Shown: positions 1 to 9,269, counted from the stretch's first letter. The stretch: DNA of 64,000 nt from Pseudomonas taiwanensis DSM 21245 (GCF_000425785.1 NZ_AUEC01000010.1:186001-250000); one strand, 5' to 3'. Made by a program: numbers and translations. The notes: generated from the letters alone by a model not told the origin.

Positions 1-195
1 CCATTGGCGATTGGCTCGGGCAAGGTGAGCATAGACGGTGCCGAACTCGCCTTCGCTTGGCTCGACAAGCACGGGTAGGTGGCTGGCCAGCAGGCCGTGC
101 TCGCCATGGCTGACCAGCACGGCAAGGCGTGTATCGAGCATGTGCTGGTGCAGGCGCTGGAGATCATGTTCCTGATGAGGCTTGCTGTTGTACAT
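1..195 (-). CDS. PaiB-family FMN-binding regulator, N-terminal part (cut by window edge)
   Basis: The first 65 codons of a gene read leftward off the window. The start codon is at 195-193 and the reading frame is open to base 1. The peptide begins MYNSKPHQEH and contains ASHLPVLVE and YAHLARANRQW, which match the PaiB family (FMN-binding split-barrel, 'negative transcriptional regulator'), where ANHLP and HxARANxxW-type motifs are conserved. PaiB of Bacillus is linked to polyamine acetylation and sporulation control; in Pseudomonas the role is unclear. It is divergent from the MocR gene at 286, a common pairing in which the MocR protein controls its neighbour (inference). The rest of the gene is outside the window. 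Confidence 0.75.
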   Translation of the reverse strand, partial: MYNSKPHQEHDLQRLHQHMLDTRLAVLVSHGEHGLLASHLPVLVEPSEGEFGTVYAHLARANRQW

Positions 196-285
196 GGCGA
201 GGTTCCTTGTCGAATCACTCCATCCTAGGCAGGCTATTGGCACCGAGTAAGAGCCATTAACGGCTGATTTCATAGGTCCAATTCC

Positions 286-1818
286 ATGAGCGAGCGTCCT
301 CTCGTATTGCCATTCGACCCTGCCGGCATCGTCCTCGACCGCCGCCGAGGCCTCAGTCAACAGCTGTATCAGGCACTGCGGGCACGGGTGCTCGATGGCC
401 GGCTCAGCAGTGGTACACGTTTGCCAGCAACCCGCGACCTGGCCGCCATACTGGCGTTGTCCCGCAACAGCGTGATCCGCGCGTATGACCAGTTGTATGC
501 CGAGGGCTACATCGAAAGCCGGGTTGGCGATGGCACCTATGTCAGTCGGCTGCCAAAACTATCCACACAACTATCCACAGGGTTATCCCGGGGTTTATCA
601 ACAGAGTTATCCACATTTTCATCGAAAAACACTGAGGATATATCCAGCCGAGAGCGTTCCAGCGAGCCGCTTGAGCGTCTGAAAAATAACCATTTACCAC
701 CACCAAAAAGTGGCGCGCCACGGGCATTTCGGGTGGGCATTCCCGCGTTCGACCTTTTCCCGTTCGAGGTCTGGGCCAAGCTGCAAGCGGGTTTCTGGAG
801 AAATCCGGATCCCGCGCGACTCGGCTATGGGGACCCCGCAGGCGAGCGAGCTTTGCGAGAGCTGGTAGCGGCCTATATGCGTCGTTCCCGAGGACTTTCG
901 TGCACGGCTGAGCAAATTGTGATCACCCATGGCGCGCAGCAGGCCATCAGCCTTTGTGCACAGTTGCTGCTGCAGCCCGGCGACAAGGTGGCTGTGGAAA
1001 ACCCAGGCTACCGGGCAGCAGGTCACGCCTTCGCCATTGCAGGGGCCAGGGTGATTGGGGTAGCGGTGGACGAGCAGGGCATGGACTGCCAACGACTGGC
1101 GCAGGTGACGGACTGCCGGTTGGCCTATGTGACGCCCGCTCATCAGTACCCCACGGGGGTAACCATGAGCCTGGCGAGACGCCTGGCGTTGCTGGACTGG
1201 GCCGAACGCAACGAGGGCTGGATCGTCGAAGACGACTATGACGGCGAGTATCGCTACAGCGGCGCGCCATTGGCACCCTTGGCCGCCCTCGATCAGCAGG
1301 GGCGCGTGTTGTACGTGGGTACCTTCGGCAAGATTGCCTTCCCGGCCTTGCGCCTGGGGTATCTGGTATTGCCTGCGCGCCTGGCGGAGGCCTTCAGCCA
1401 GGGCCGCGCGCTGGCGGTGCGGCATTCGGAAGTGGGCTCGCAGTGCGTAATGGCCGAGTTCATGGCCCAGGGGCACTTTCAGCGGCATATCCGGCGCATG
1501 CGCCGGGCAGCGTTGAGCCGCCGCAACGTGCTCAAGGCGGGATGGCCGGTGGATGTTCCCGGGCTAGGCGAAATGCCGGAAGTCGAGGCTGGGCTTCATG
1601 TGAAGGTAGATGTGGATAACCATGCCCGGGAGCAGGAACTGGTAGCCAAGGCTGAGGCGGTGGGGGTCGAGGTCAATCCGCTGAGCAGTTATTGGCTTGA
1701 GGACAGCGAGGTGCCTGTGGATAAACGCGCTGGGTTGGTTCTTGGGTTTGCGGCGGTGCCAGAAGGGGAGATCGCCGAGGCGTTGATGCGCTTGCGCAAG
1801 GCATGGAAGCAACGGTGA
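286..1818 (+). CDS. MocR-family transcriptional regulator (GntR HTH fused to aminotransferase fold)
   Basis: 510 residues. Residues about 13-82 form a GntR-type winged helix (GLSQQLYQALRARV, then LPATRDLAAILALSRNSV). Residues about 140-505 form a class I aminotransferase-like domain that should bind pyridoxal phosphate; GTFGK followed by PALRLGY marks the likely Schiff-base lysine, about K349. MocR proteins sense PLP or amino-compound ligands through this domain. The linker at about residues 88-125 is Ser/Thr-rich and contains a four-residue repeat (LSTQ, LSTG, LSRG, LSTE, LSTF) encoded by a 12-bp DNA repeat, annotated separately. The gene is divergent from the PaiB-like gene, so it may regulate it. 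The ATG at 286 has only a weak ribosome-binding site. The ligand is not predictable from the sequence. Confidence 0.85.
   Translation: MSERPLVLPFDPAGIVLDRRRGLSQQLYQALRARVLDGRLSSGTRLPATRDLAAILALSRNSVIRAYDQLYAEGYIESRVGDGTYVSRLPKLSTQLSTGLSRGLSTELSTFSSKNTEDISSRERSSEPLERLKNNHLPPPKSGAPRAFRVGIPAFDLFPFEVWAKLQAGFWRNPDPARLGYGDPAGERALRELVAAYMRRSRGLSCTAEQIVITHGAQQAISLCAQLLLQPGDKVAVENPGYRAAGHAFAIAGARVIGVAVDEQGMDCQRLAQVTDCRLAYVTPAHQYPTGVTMSLARRLALLDWAERNEGWIVEDDYDGEYRYSGAPLAPLAALDQQGRVLYVGTFGKIAFPALRLGYLVLPARLAEAFSQGRALAVRHSEVGSQCVMAEFMAQGHFQRHIRRMRRAALSRRNVLKAGWPVDVPGLGEMPEVEAGLHVKVDVDNHAREQELVAKAEAVGVEVNPLSSYWLEDSEVPVDKRAGLVLGFAAVPEGEIAEALMRLRKAWKQR
559..618 (+). repeat. Five 12-bp tandem units resembling DnaA boxes
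   Basis: Units start at 559, 571, 583, 595 and 607. Their first nine bases read CTATCCACA, CTATCCACA, TTATCCCGG, TTATCAACA and TTATCCACA. The last is an exact match to the DnaA-box consensus; units 1, 2 and 4 differ from it at one base each and unit 3 at three. The repeat is in frame in the MocR gene and encodes the LSTx linker repeat. It may be a coding minisatellite, or it may bind DnaA; see findings. Confidence 0.8.
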
Positions 1819-1828
1819 CGCTGATGGC

Positions 1829-1951
1829 CACTTCGCGGGCGTATCCGCTCCCACAGGCACGGGTGTTCAAGGATATCGCCCCCGAGGGTTGGATTTGGGT
1901 CCACTTCCTTGGGGGCATACCCTTACGGGGAGCGGCTTTGCCCGCGAAGTG
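1829..1951. repeat. Composite palindromic element: outer 24-bp inverted repeat around an inner 39-bp palindrome
   Basis: The outer arms at 1829-1852 and 1928-1951 are inverted copies matching at 21 of 24 positions (CACTTCGCGGGC...CCGCTCCC). Between them, 1878-1916 is an imperfect palindrome with GCCCCC/GGGGGC ends and a GGTTGGATTTGGGTCC core. The core recurs at 39687-39726 in reverse orientation and more loosely at 31837-31870. The element lies between the convergent ends of the MocR gene and the polyamine-binding protein gene, where it could also act as a transcription barrier. Confidence 0.7.
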
Positions 1952-1957
1952 AGCGAC

Positions 1958-3060
1958 TCAGGTGCCTGACTTGATCCGTGTCCAAGCCCGCGTGCGTGCC
2001 CGCTCCGCATCCCGTGGCAACGGCTTGAGGGTATACAGCTTGGTCATCGCCTCCGCTGTCGGGTACAGGTTGGGGTTGTTGCGAATAGCCGGGCTCACTT
2101 TTTCGGTGGCATCCTTGTTCGGGTTTGGATACCCGACGAAGTCGCTAATCGGCGCAATCACCTCTGGGCGCAGCAGGTAATTGATGAACGTGTGGGCATC
2201 TTCCGGGTTAGCCGCATTCTTCGGAATCGCCAGCATGTCGAACCAGATCGGCGCGCCTTCCTTGGGCAGGCGCATATCGACCACCACACCATTCTTGGCA
2301 TCGCGGGCGCGGTTGGCGGCCTGGGAGAAGCTGCCCGAATAGCCCACTGCGACGCAGATATCGCCGTTGGCGATGTCCGCCATGTACTTCGAGGAATGGA
2401 AGTAGGTGATGTGCGGGCGGATCTTGAGCAGCAAGGCTTCGGCTTTCTTGTAGTCGTCAGGTTTGCCGCTGTTGGGGTCCAGGCCGAGGTACTGCAGAGC
2501 CAGCGGTAGAATCTCTGATGGCGAGTCGAGCAGTGCGACACCGCACTGCTTGAGCTTGGCGATGTTCTCTTCCTTGAAGATCAGGTCCCAGCTGTCCACA
2601 GGTGCTTTGTCGCCCAGCGCCGCCTTGACCTTGTCCGGGTTGAAACCGATGAGCACGGTGCCGTACATGTAGGGCACGGCGAACTTGTTGCCAGGGTCGT
2701 TGGCTTCGATCAGCTTCATCAGCGCAGGGTCCAAGTGTTGCCAATTCGGCAGCTTGGCGCGATCCAGCGGCTGGAACACGCCCGCTTCGATCTGCTTGGC
2801 CAGGAACACGTTGGACGGTACTACGACGTCATAACCGGAGTTACCGGTAAGCAACTTGGCCTCGAGCGCTTCGTTGGTGTCGAAGATGTCGTAGATCAGT
2901 TTGACGCCACTGTCCTTCTGGAAGTCGGTCAAGGTCTGTGGCGTGATGTAGTCGAACCAGTTGTATACGCGCAGGGTACGCTGTTCGGCCTGGGCATTGA
3001 GGGCGCCGGTGAACAGCGTGGCGGCGATGAGCGGGGCGAGCAGACGCTTGAGTCGGACCA

Positions 3061-3061
<1 letters not shown>
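1958..3061 (-). CDS. Putrescine/spermidine-type periplasmic binding protein (PotF/SpuD family)
   Basis: 367 residues with a signal peptide (cleavage likely after LNAQA, residue 25). The mature start RTLRVYNWFDYIT is the hallmark of PotF/PotD/SpuD polyamine-binding proteins, which deliver putrescine or spermidine to an ABC importer. Length and fold fit the family. No ABC permease or ATPase gene lies nearby, so it must use components encoded elsewhere or act as a sensor protein (inference). Its start codon overlaps by one base the stop of the upstream acetylpolyamine deacetylase gene, so the two are co-transcribed and probably translationally coupled. The exact polyamine cannot be read from the sequence; acetylated polyamines are an attractive guess given the neighbour. 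Confidence 0.85.
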
Positions 3062-4104
<1,043 letters not shown>

Positions 4105-4252
4105 TGTTGTTCTCCGGTTTTACTGGCGTAGGCCCATTGTCATGGGCAGGCCTGGGGTGGAGAACGACGCAAACGGCCAAAAGGGGATAGATGTGGCCAA
4201 GCTCGTTGGCCGTTCAACGACCCATGGGCCGACTTGCCGGCGATAAGACCCG

Positions 4253-5245
4253 TCAGCCTCGATAATGACTTGGCGCCACACCACTCCAGCGCTGGAACGC
4301 ATGGCGAAAGCTCGCTGTTTCGCTAAATCCCAGGGTTTCGGCGATCCGGTAGATCGGCATCTGCGCATCGGCCAGCAGCTGCTTGGCCCGCTCGAAGCGC
4401 AGCTCATCCAGCAGTTGTTGATAACTGCAGCCCAGCGCTTGCAGGTGCCGGCGCAGGGTGCGCGATGAACAGTTCATCTGCCGCGCCAGGCCGTCCAACC
4501 CAGGTGCGGCATCCAGCTGTTGCAGCAGTAATTGGCGAATGCGCCCGAGCCAGGCCTGGCGACCGGTGAACTCCAGGTTCAGGCGCCGGCAACGCTCGCT
4601 CATGGCTTTGTGCGTGATGGGGTCGGCCAGTGGCAGTGGCGTGTCTAGCCAGCGGCGCTCGAAGGCGAAGGCATTGTCCTCGGCATCGAAACCCAGCGGA
4701 CACTGGAATGCACCGGTATAGAGCGCATGGTAGACGGGCCGACGGTGTTCGAAGCGGGCACCAAGCAGCGGCAGTGTGCGTCCCAGCAGGTCATCGCAGA
4801 TGACTTTCAGCGACACCAGGCAGAACTCGGCATTGAAGGCCGCCAGCGCTGGGCTGTCGCGGTAGTCGCTGGCACTGAACCAGACGCGCTGGCCATCATC
4901 CACCAGGCGCAGCTGGAAGACTGTTCCCAGCAGTGCCGGGTAGCGCAACGCCAGGCGCAGGGCGTCACCCAAAGTGGCACTGGAGAGCAAGGCGTAACCG
5001 AGCATGCCATAGCACGACACATGCATCCGCCGGCCCAATTCCAGGCCGATATCCTCGCGCCGAGCCACAGCATTGGCGCAGACCTGCAGCTCCTGCTGGG
5101 TGGTGATGCGCGCATCGGGATGCCCCAGGTCTGCCGGGCCTATGCCACTGCCGGCCAGCAGCGACGCAGCCTCGCAACCTTCTTCCTGGAAGAGGTTGAG
5201 AATCAGCGAAACCGCGTTGAGGGTGGTGAGGTGGCTGTGCAGCAT
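4253..5245 (-). CDS. AraC-family transcriptional regulator
   Basis: 330 residues. Residues about 20-200 resemble the 'arabinose-binding' N-terminal domain found in OruR/ArgR-like Pseudomonas regulators (QEEGCEAASLLAGSGI near the start). Residues about 230-330 carry the double helix-turn-helix of AraC (MNCSSRTLRRHLQALGCSYQQLLDELRFERAKQLL, then IAETLGFSETASFRHAFQRWSG). It lies about 150 bp upstream of, and on the same strand as, the deacetylase/binding-protein pair, making it the obvious candidate activator of that pair (inference). The ligand is unknown; a polyamine or derivative is plausible. Confidence 0.85.
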   Translation of the reverse strand: MLHSHLTTLNAVSLILNLFQEEGCEAASLLAGSGIGPADLGHPDARITTQQELQVCANAVARREDIGLELGRRMHVSCYGMLGYALLSSATLGDALRLALRYPALLGTVFQLRLVDDGQRVWFSASDYRDSPALAAFNAEFCLVSLKVICDDLLGRTLPLLGARFEHRRPVYHALYTGAFQCPLGFDAEDNAFAFERRWLDTPLPLADPITHKAMSERCRRLNLEFTGRQAWLGRIRQLLLQQLDAAPGLDGLARQMNCSSRTLRRHLQALGCSYQQLLDELRFERAKQLLADAQMPIYRIAETLGFSETASFRHAFQRWSGVAPSHYRG

Positions 5246-5288
5246 GCTCGGAATCCCGTTGGGCTGGGCAGATTCTGGAGCAATTAGC

Positions 5289-5504
5289 GTGCCTTTTCAC
5301 TTTAACAACGGCGATAGAAGTGAATTAGACGGGTACGACGCCAAATACGGCCTCGATGTGTGGCCGTGGATGGCCCCGCAGCGTGCCCAGGGGCGTGAAG
5401 TCATTGTGCTGCTGGATGGCGAAGCATTCACTCGCCGCGAGTTGATGGCCGCCCTGGGCAGCGACCGATGGTGCGCGCTTCATAGCCAGACGCCGGCCGC
5501 CTAA
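5289..5504 (+). CDS. Doubtful 71-residue ORF in a gene-poor gap
   Basis: A GTG-started frame could encode a 71-residue peptide with sober composition in its middle (DGYDAKYGLDVWPWM, then GREVIVLLDGEAFTRREL). It has no clear ribosome-binding site and I recognise no family. It starts 44 bases upstream of the divergent AraC gene start and its sequence looks more protein-like than the surrounding frames, so it may be a short gene or the end of a decayed one. Frame conservation in relatives would decide. Confidence 0.22.
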   Translation: MPFHFNNGDRSELDGYDAKYGLDVWPWMAPQRAQGREVIVLLDGEAFTRRELMAALGSDRWCALHSQTPAA

Positions 5505-5940
5505 TCGTCTAATGCTGGCCCAGTGGCATTCCGGGTGATGCCTGGCGAGCCAAGTTTGGCCGAGCCTGACCGTTCGACGCCGCAGCAGAATTGGGGTTGG
5601 TTGGCCAGCTTGGCCCCGGCTGAGCTGCCCGCTTACCACCGTGGCCGGAGGAAACACCCGAGACGCATTTTCAGCGGATGCGACGGTTTGCGCCGTTCGG
5701 CGCTAGGGGGTGTGAAATGAAATATTGTTTGAAACGAGTCGTTGTGGTGACCGCAGCATGGTTACAGACCAATTGTTTTGAAGAGCAATCGAATACGTTC
5801 ACGTAGGTAAGTGAGCTACCGCCAAACTTTTCTTATTGGCTGGTGTGATTTACAAGCCCGAGCCAGGCACTCACAGCACAGTGACATCCTCGCCATGCTC
5901 GACGCTGAGGACGACCCGTCCGACCCGTTGAATTTGATAT
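5505..5940. other. Gene-poor interval between the araC-type gene and aspA
   Basis: I see no confident gene here. Frames on both strands are short and of shadow-like composition. From about 5715 the DNA is clearly more AT-rich than its surroundings. A 43-codon frame starting at a GTG at 5811 and ending with TAA at 5940-5942 runs into the aspA terminator; its acidic end (MLDAEDDPSDPLN) looks protein-like but the start signal is poor. The interval could be a relic of a lost gene. Confidence 0.4.
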
Positions 5941-5974
5941 AAAAAAAGGGCCCTAAGCGTGCGCTAGGGCCCTT
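5941..5974 (-). terminator. Rho-independent terminator of aspA
   Basis: On the minus strand a stem AAGGGCCCTA / TAGGGCCCTT closes a 9-base loop and runs straight into a T-rich tract (complement of the A7 at 5941-5947). It lies 56 bp past the aspA stop codon. Confidence 0.9.
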
Positions 5975-6029
5975 GAAAGGTTGAGAGGTGTCTAGTCCCT
6001 CGACCTGGTGAGACGTTTCAAGCGGTCGG

Positions 6030-7454
6030 TTACGCCTTCAGCGGAACCAGACGTGGAGCGATCATGTTTTCCGGACGCAGGATGTCGTTGAGCATCTCTT
6101 CGTCCAGCAGCTGTTCTTCGCGCACCAGTTCCAGTACGCCGCGGCCGGTTTCCAGGGCAACGCGGGCGATACGGGTGGCGTTTTCGTAGCCGATGTAAGG
6201 GTTCAGGGCGGTGACCAGGCCGATCGAGTGCTCGACCAGTTCACGGCAACGCTGTTCGTTGGCGGTAATGCCGACGATGCAGTGCTCGCGCAGCATGTCC
6301 ATGGCGCGTTGCAGCAGGCGGATCGAGTCGAAGATCTTGTAGGCGATCAGCGGCTCCATCACGTTCAACTGCAGCTGGCCACCTTCGGCGGCGACGGTCA
6401 GCGCCAGGTCGTTGCCCATGATGGCGAAGGCGACTTGGTTCACCGCTTCCGGGATAACCGGGTTGACCTTGCCTGGCATGATCGAGCTGCCTGGCTGGCG
6501 TGCCGGCAGGTTGATCTCGTTGATGCCGGTGCGTGGGCCGCTGGACAGCAGGCGCAGGTCGTTGCAGATCTTCGACAGCTTGACCGCGGTACGCTTGAGC
6601 ATGCCGGAGAACAGCACGAAGGCGCCCATGTCGGAGGTGGCTTCGATCAGGTCGGCAGCCGGTACCAGCGGCTGGCCGCTGATGGTCGCCAGGCGCTGCA
6701 CGGCCAGGGCCTGATAGCCAGGGTCGGCGTTGATGCCGGTACCGATGGCGGTGCCGCCCAGGTTGATTTCGGTCAGCAGCTCCGGAGCCAGCGAGCGCAG
6801 GCGCTGCAGGTCTTCGGTCATGGTGGTGGCGAAGGCGCGGAATTCCTGGCCCAGGGTCATCGGCACGGCGTCCTGCAGCTGGGTACGACCCATCTTCAGT
6901 ACGTGGTCGAATTCCTTGCCTTTGGCGGCGAAGGCCTGGATCAGGCTGTCGAGGCTGGCCAGCAGGGCGTCGTGACCCAGCAGCAGACCCAGGCGGATCG
7001 CGGTCGGGTAGGCATCGTTGGTCGATTGAGCCATGTTCACGTCGTTGTTCGGGTGCAGGTACTGGTACTCACCCTTCTGGTGGCCCATGGCCTCCAGTGC
7101 GACGTTGGCGATGACTTCGTTGGCGTTCATGTTGGTGGAAGTACCAGCACCACCCTGGATCATGTCCACCACGAACTGGTCGTGGAAGTCGCCTTTGATC
7201 AGGCGGGCGCAGGCTGCGGTAATGGCAGCATGCTTGGCATCGCTCAGGTGACCCAGCTCACGGTTGGCGTCGGCAGCGGCCTGCTTGACCATGGCCAGGG
7301 CCACGACCAGCTTCGGGTAGTGCGACAGCGGAACACCGGAGAGGTGGAAGTTGTTGGCAGCGCGCAGGGTCTGGATGCCGTAGTAGGCATCGGCAGGGAC
7401 TTCAAGGGTACCAAGCAGATCTTTTTCGACGCGGAACGATGCAGCGGAGGACAT
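6030..7454 (-). CDS. aspA: Aspartate ammonia-lyase
   Basis: 474 residues from the ATG at 7454 (MSSAASFRVEKDLLG); an in-frame ATG at 7466 would add four residues. It belongs to the fumarase/aspartase superfamily: the signature GSSIMPGKVNP lies near residue 320, with the flexible catalytic-serine loop. GTLEVPADAYYGIQT at the N-terminus and the substrate-binding TSTNMNANEV motif fit aspartase rather than fumarase or argininosuccinate lyase. It deaminates L-aspartate to fumarate and ammonia in the cytoplasm. It is divergent from a LysR gene with a perfect inverted repeat between them, so that regulator is likely to control it. A strong terminator follows. Confidence 0.95.
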   Translation of the reverse strand: MSSAASFRVEKDLLGTLEVPADAYYGIQTLRAANNFHLSGVPLSHYPKLVVALAMVKQAAADANRELGHLSDAKHAAITAACARLIKGDFHDQFVVDMIQGGAGTSTNMNANEVIANVALEAMGHQKGEYQYLHPNNDVNMAQSTNDAYPTAIRLGLLLGHDALLASLDSLIQAFAAKGKEFDHVLKMGRTQLQDAVPMTLGQEFRAFATTMTEDLQRLRSLAPELLTEINLGGTAIGTGINADPGYQALAVQRLATISGQPLVPAADLIEATSDMGAFVLFSGMLKRTAVKLSKICNDLRLLSSGPRTGINEINLPARQPGSSIMPGKVNPVIPEAVNQVAFAIMGNDLALTVAAEGGQLQLNVMEPLIAYKIFDSIRLLQRAMDMLREHCIVGITANEQRCRELVEHSIGLVTALNPYIGYENATRIARVALETGRGVLELVREEQLLDEEMLNDILRPENMIAPRLVPLKA

Positions 7455-7550
7455 GATGGATATCATCTCGATTTTGACCCGGCACATGCCGGAATGGCGC
7501 CAATCCTAGGGCTGCCGCGATTTTGCGGCCAATGCTGTTGCACGCTAACC

Positions 7551-7567
7551 TATGCATAAACGGCATA
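7551..7567. promoter_or_regulatory. Candidate LysR operator between aspA and the divergent regulator gene
   Basis: TATGC-N7-GCATA is a perfect inverted repeat containing the LysR-type T-N11-A core (T at 7553, A at 7565). It lies 96 bp upstream of the aspA start and 68 bp upstream of the LysR gene, the usual location for a LysR-type recognition site. Confidence 0.55.
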
Positions 7568-7635
7568 CGGTTTGATGTGACGCCGATTGACAATCGAGCG
7601 TGTTCCATTTTGGTGCACGCCTTGCGGAGTAGTCG

Positions 7636-8553
7636 ATGAACCTCGAAAGCAAGTGGCTGGAAGACTTCAGTGCCCTGGCCGCCACACGTAGTTTTTCTCA
7701 GGCGGCAGAGCGCCGCTTCGTCACCCAGCCAGCCTTCAGCCGTCGTATCCGCAGCCTCGAAGCTGCCCTGGGCTTGACCTTGGTGAATCGTTCCCGCACG
7801 CCCATCGAGCTGACTGAGGCAGGACAGCTTTTTCTGGTCACGGCGCGCACGGTTGTCGACCAGTTGAGCGAAGTTCTCCGCCATTTACATCATCTTGAAG
7901 GTGGGCAGGGTGAGGTGATCCAGGTGGCTGCGGCGCACTCCTTGGCATCGGGCTTTTTCCCCCGTTGGGTGGCACAGTTACGCAACGATGGGTTGAACAT
8001 CGCCACGCGCCTGGTCGCCACCAACGTGGGGGATGCCGTGCATGCCTTGCGTGAGGGTGGCTGCGACCTGATGCTGGCTTTCTATGACCCGGATGCCGCC
8101 CTGCAGATGGATGCCGAGATCTTCCCGTCGCTGCACATGGGCACCACGGAAATGCTGCCGGTGTGCGCGGTGGGCGCAGATCGCAAGCCTTTGTTCGACC
8201 TCGATGGTGACAGCAGCGTGCCGCTGCTTGCCTACAGTGCCGGCGCCTTCCTGGGGCGGTCGGTGAGCCTGCTGCTACGTCAACGCAACCTGCGCTACAC
8301 CACGGTCTACGAAACGGCCATGGCCGACAGTCTCAAGAGCATGGCTCTGGAAGGAATGGGCGTGGCCTGGGTGCCGCGGCTTTCCATGCGGGGTGAACTG
8401 GAGCGGGGCGAACTGGTGGTCTGTGGTGGTAGCCAGTGGCATGTTCCGCTGGAAATACGCTTGTACCGCTGCGCCCTGGTGCGCAAGGCCAACGTGCGTT
8501 TGTTGTGGCGCAAACTGGAGTCGGCCGGTAACCAGGCGGACCCTGCACTCTGA
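7636..8553 (+). CDS. LysR-family transcriptional regulator divergent from aspA
   Basis: 305 residues. The N-terminal winged helix-turn-helix is clear: WLEDFSALAATRSFSQAAERRFVTQPAFSRRIRSLEAALG, residues about 5-45, followed by the linker helix. The rest is a periplasmic-binding-protein-like effector domain. RFVTQPAFSRRIRSLE and LVNRSRTPIELTEAG are typical of the HypT/QseD-like branch. The divergent arrangement with aspA and the inverted repeat between them suggest it regulates aspA and itself. The effector is unknown. The start at 7636 lies 7 bases after a GGAG-like sequence. Confidence 0.9.
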   Translation: MNLESKWLEDFSALAATRSFSQAAERRFVTQPAFSRRIRSLEAALGLTLVNRSRTPIELTEAGQLFLVTARTVVDQLSEVLRHLHHLEGGQGEVIQVAAAHSLASGFFPRWVAQLRNDGLNIATRLVATNVGDAVHALREGGCDLMLAFYDPDAALQMDAEIFPSLHMGTTEMLPVCAVGADRKPLFDLDGDSSVPLLAYSAGAFLGRSVSLLLRQRNLRYTTVYETAMADSLKSMALEGMGVAWVPRLSMRGELERGELVVCGGSQWHVPLEIRLYRCALVRKANVRLLWRKLESAGNQADPAL

Positions 8554-8645
8554 ATCATTAGGGGGTAAAAAGTTGTCCCGCGAGACAGCTTGCCCTTTGA
8601 TCCGACATGTGCTTGTGGGGGTGGGCGGGCTGCTTCGCTATACGC

Positions 8646-8760
8646 TATAATCCCGCGCCTTCGGCCGGCTAGGTCGATTCAGAATCCGTATGACAAGCCA
8701 CGCCGGTCGACCTGCGTGGCTTGTTGCTTTTAGCGCGCCTGAAGGCGCTTGCAGGAGAGG
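8646..8760 (+). promoter_or_regulatory. purE promoter and structured leader with terminator-like hairpin
   Basis: A perfect -10 hexamer TATAAT lies at 8646-8651, though I see no good -35. About 40 bases on, a perfect 11-bp stem (ACAAGCCACGC at 8693-8703, GCGTGGCTTGT at 8714-8724) with a 10-base loop is followed by TGCTTTTA. A second small hairpin (GCGCC/GGCGC, 8735-8748) precedes the strong ribosome-binding site AGGAGAGG at 8753-8760. The first hairpin could act as an attenuator of purEK. Confidence 0.55.
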
Positions 8761-8767
8761 CTCGACG

Positions 8768-9259
8768 ATGAGTGCACTGGTTGGCGTGATCATGGGCTCC
8801 AAGTCCGATTGGTCCACCCTTAGCCACACCGCCGATATGCTGGAAAAACTCGGCATTCCCTATGAAGTGAAGGTGGTTTCCGCCCACCGCACCCCGGACT
8901 TGCTGTTCCAGTACGCTGAAGAAGCCGAAGGGCGTGGTATCGAGGTGATCATCGCCGGTGCTGGTGGTGCAGCCCACCTGCCAGGCATGTGCGCGGCCAA
9001 GACCCACCTGCCGGTGCTGGGCGTACCGGTGCAGTCGTCGATGCTGTCGGGCGTGGACTCGCTGCTGTCGATCGTGCAGATGCCTGCCGGCGTACCGGTT
9101 GCTACCTTGGCTATCGGTCGCGCCGGAGCTGTTAACGCCGCTTTGCTGTCGGCGAGCATCCTGGGCGCCAAGTACCCTCAGTACCATGCAGTGCTCAAGC
9201 AGTTCCGCACAGAGCAGACCGAGACCGTCCTGGACAATCCAGATCCACGTCAGGCTTGA
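8768..9259 (+). CDS. purE: N5-carboxyaminoimidazole ribonucleotide mutase
   Basis: 163 residues, the usual class I PurE length. It converts N5-CAIR to CAIR in de novo purine synthesis. Motifs visible are MGSKSDW (phosphate loop, residues 9-15), SAHRTP (residues about 39-44) and [11 protein letters not shown] (residues about 70-80, active-site loop). The ATG at 8768 follows an excellent AGGAGAGG ribosome-binding site. purK begins 10 bases after its stop, so the two enzymes are made together. A strong leader hairpin lies upstream and may regulate the operon. Confidence 0.97.
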   Translation: MSALVGVIMGSKSDWSTLSHTADMLEKLGIPYEVKVVSAHRTPDLLFQYAEEAEGRGIEVIIAGAGGAAHLPGMCAAKTHLPVLGVPVQSSMLSGVDSLLSIVQMPAGVPVATLAIGRAGAVNAALLSASILGAKYPQYHAVLKQFRTEQTETVLDNPDPRQA

Positions 9260-9269
9260 GGCTGAACCC

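Noticed and set aside
6228..7559. 443-codon open frame antisense to aspA
   Set aside because: It covers a clear aspartase gene on the other strand. Its composition (Val/Gly/Gln/His-rich) is typical of GC-rich antisense shadow frames and no domain is visible.
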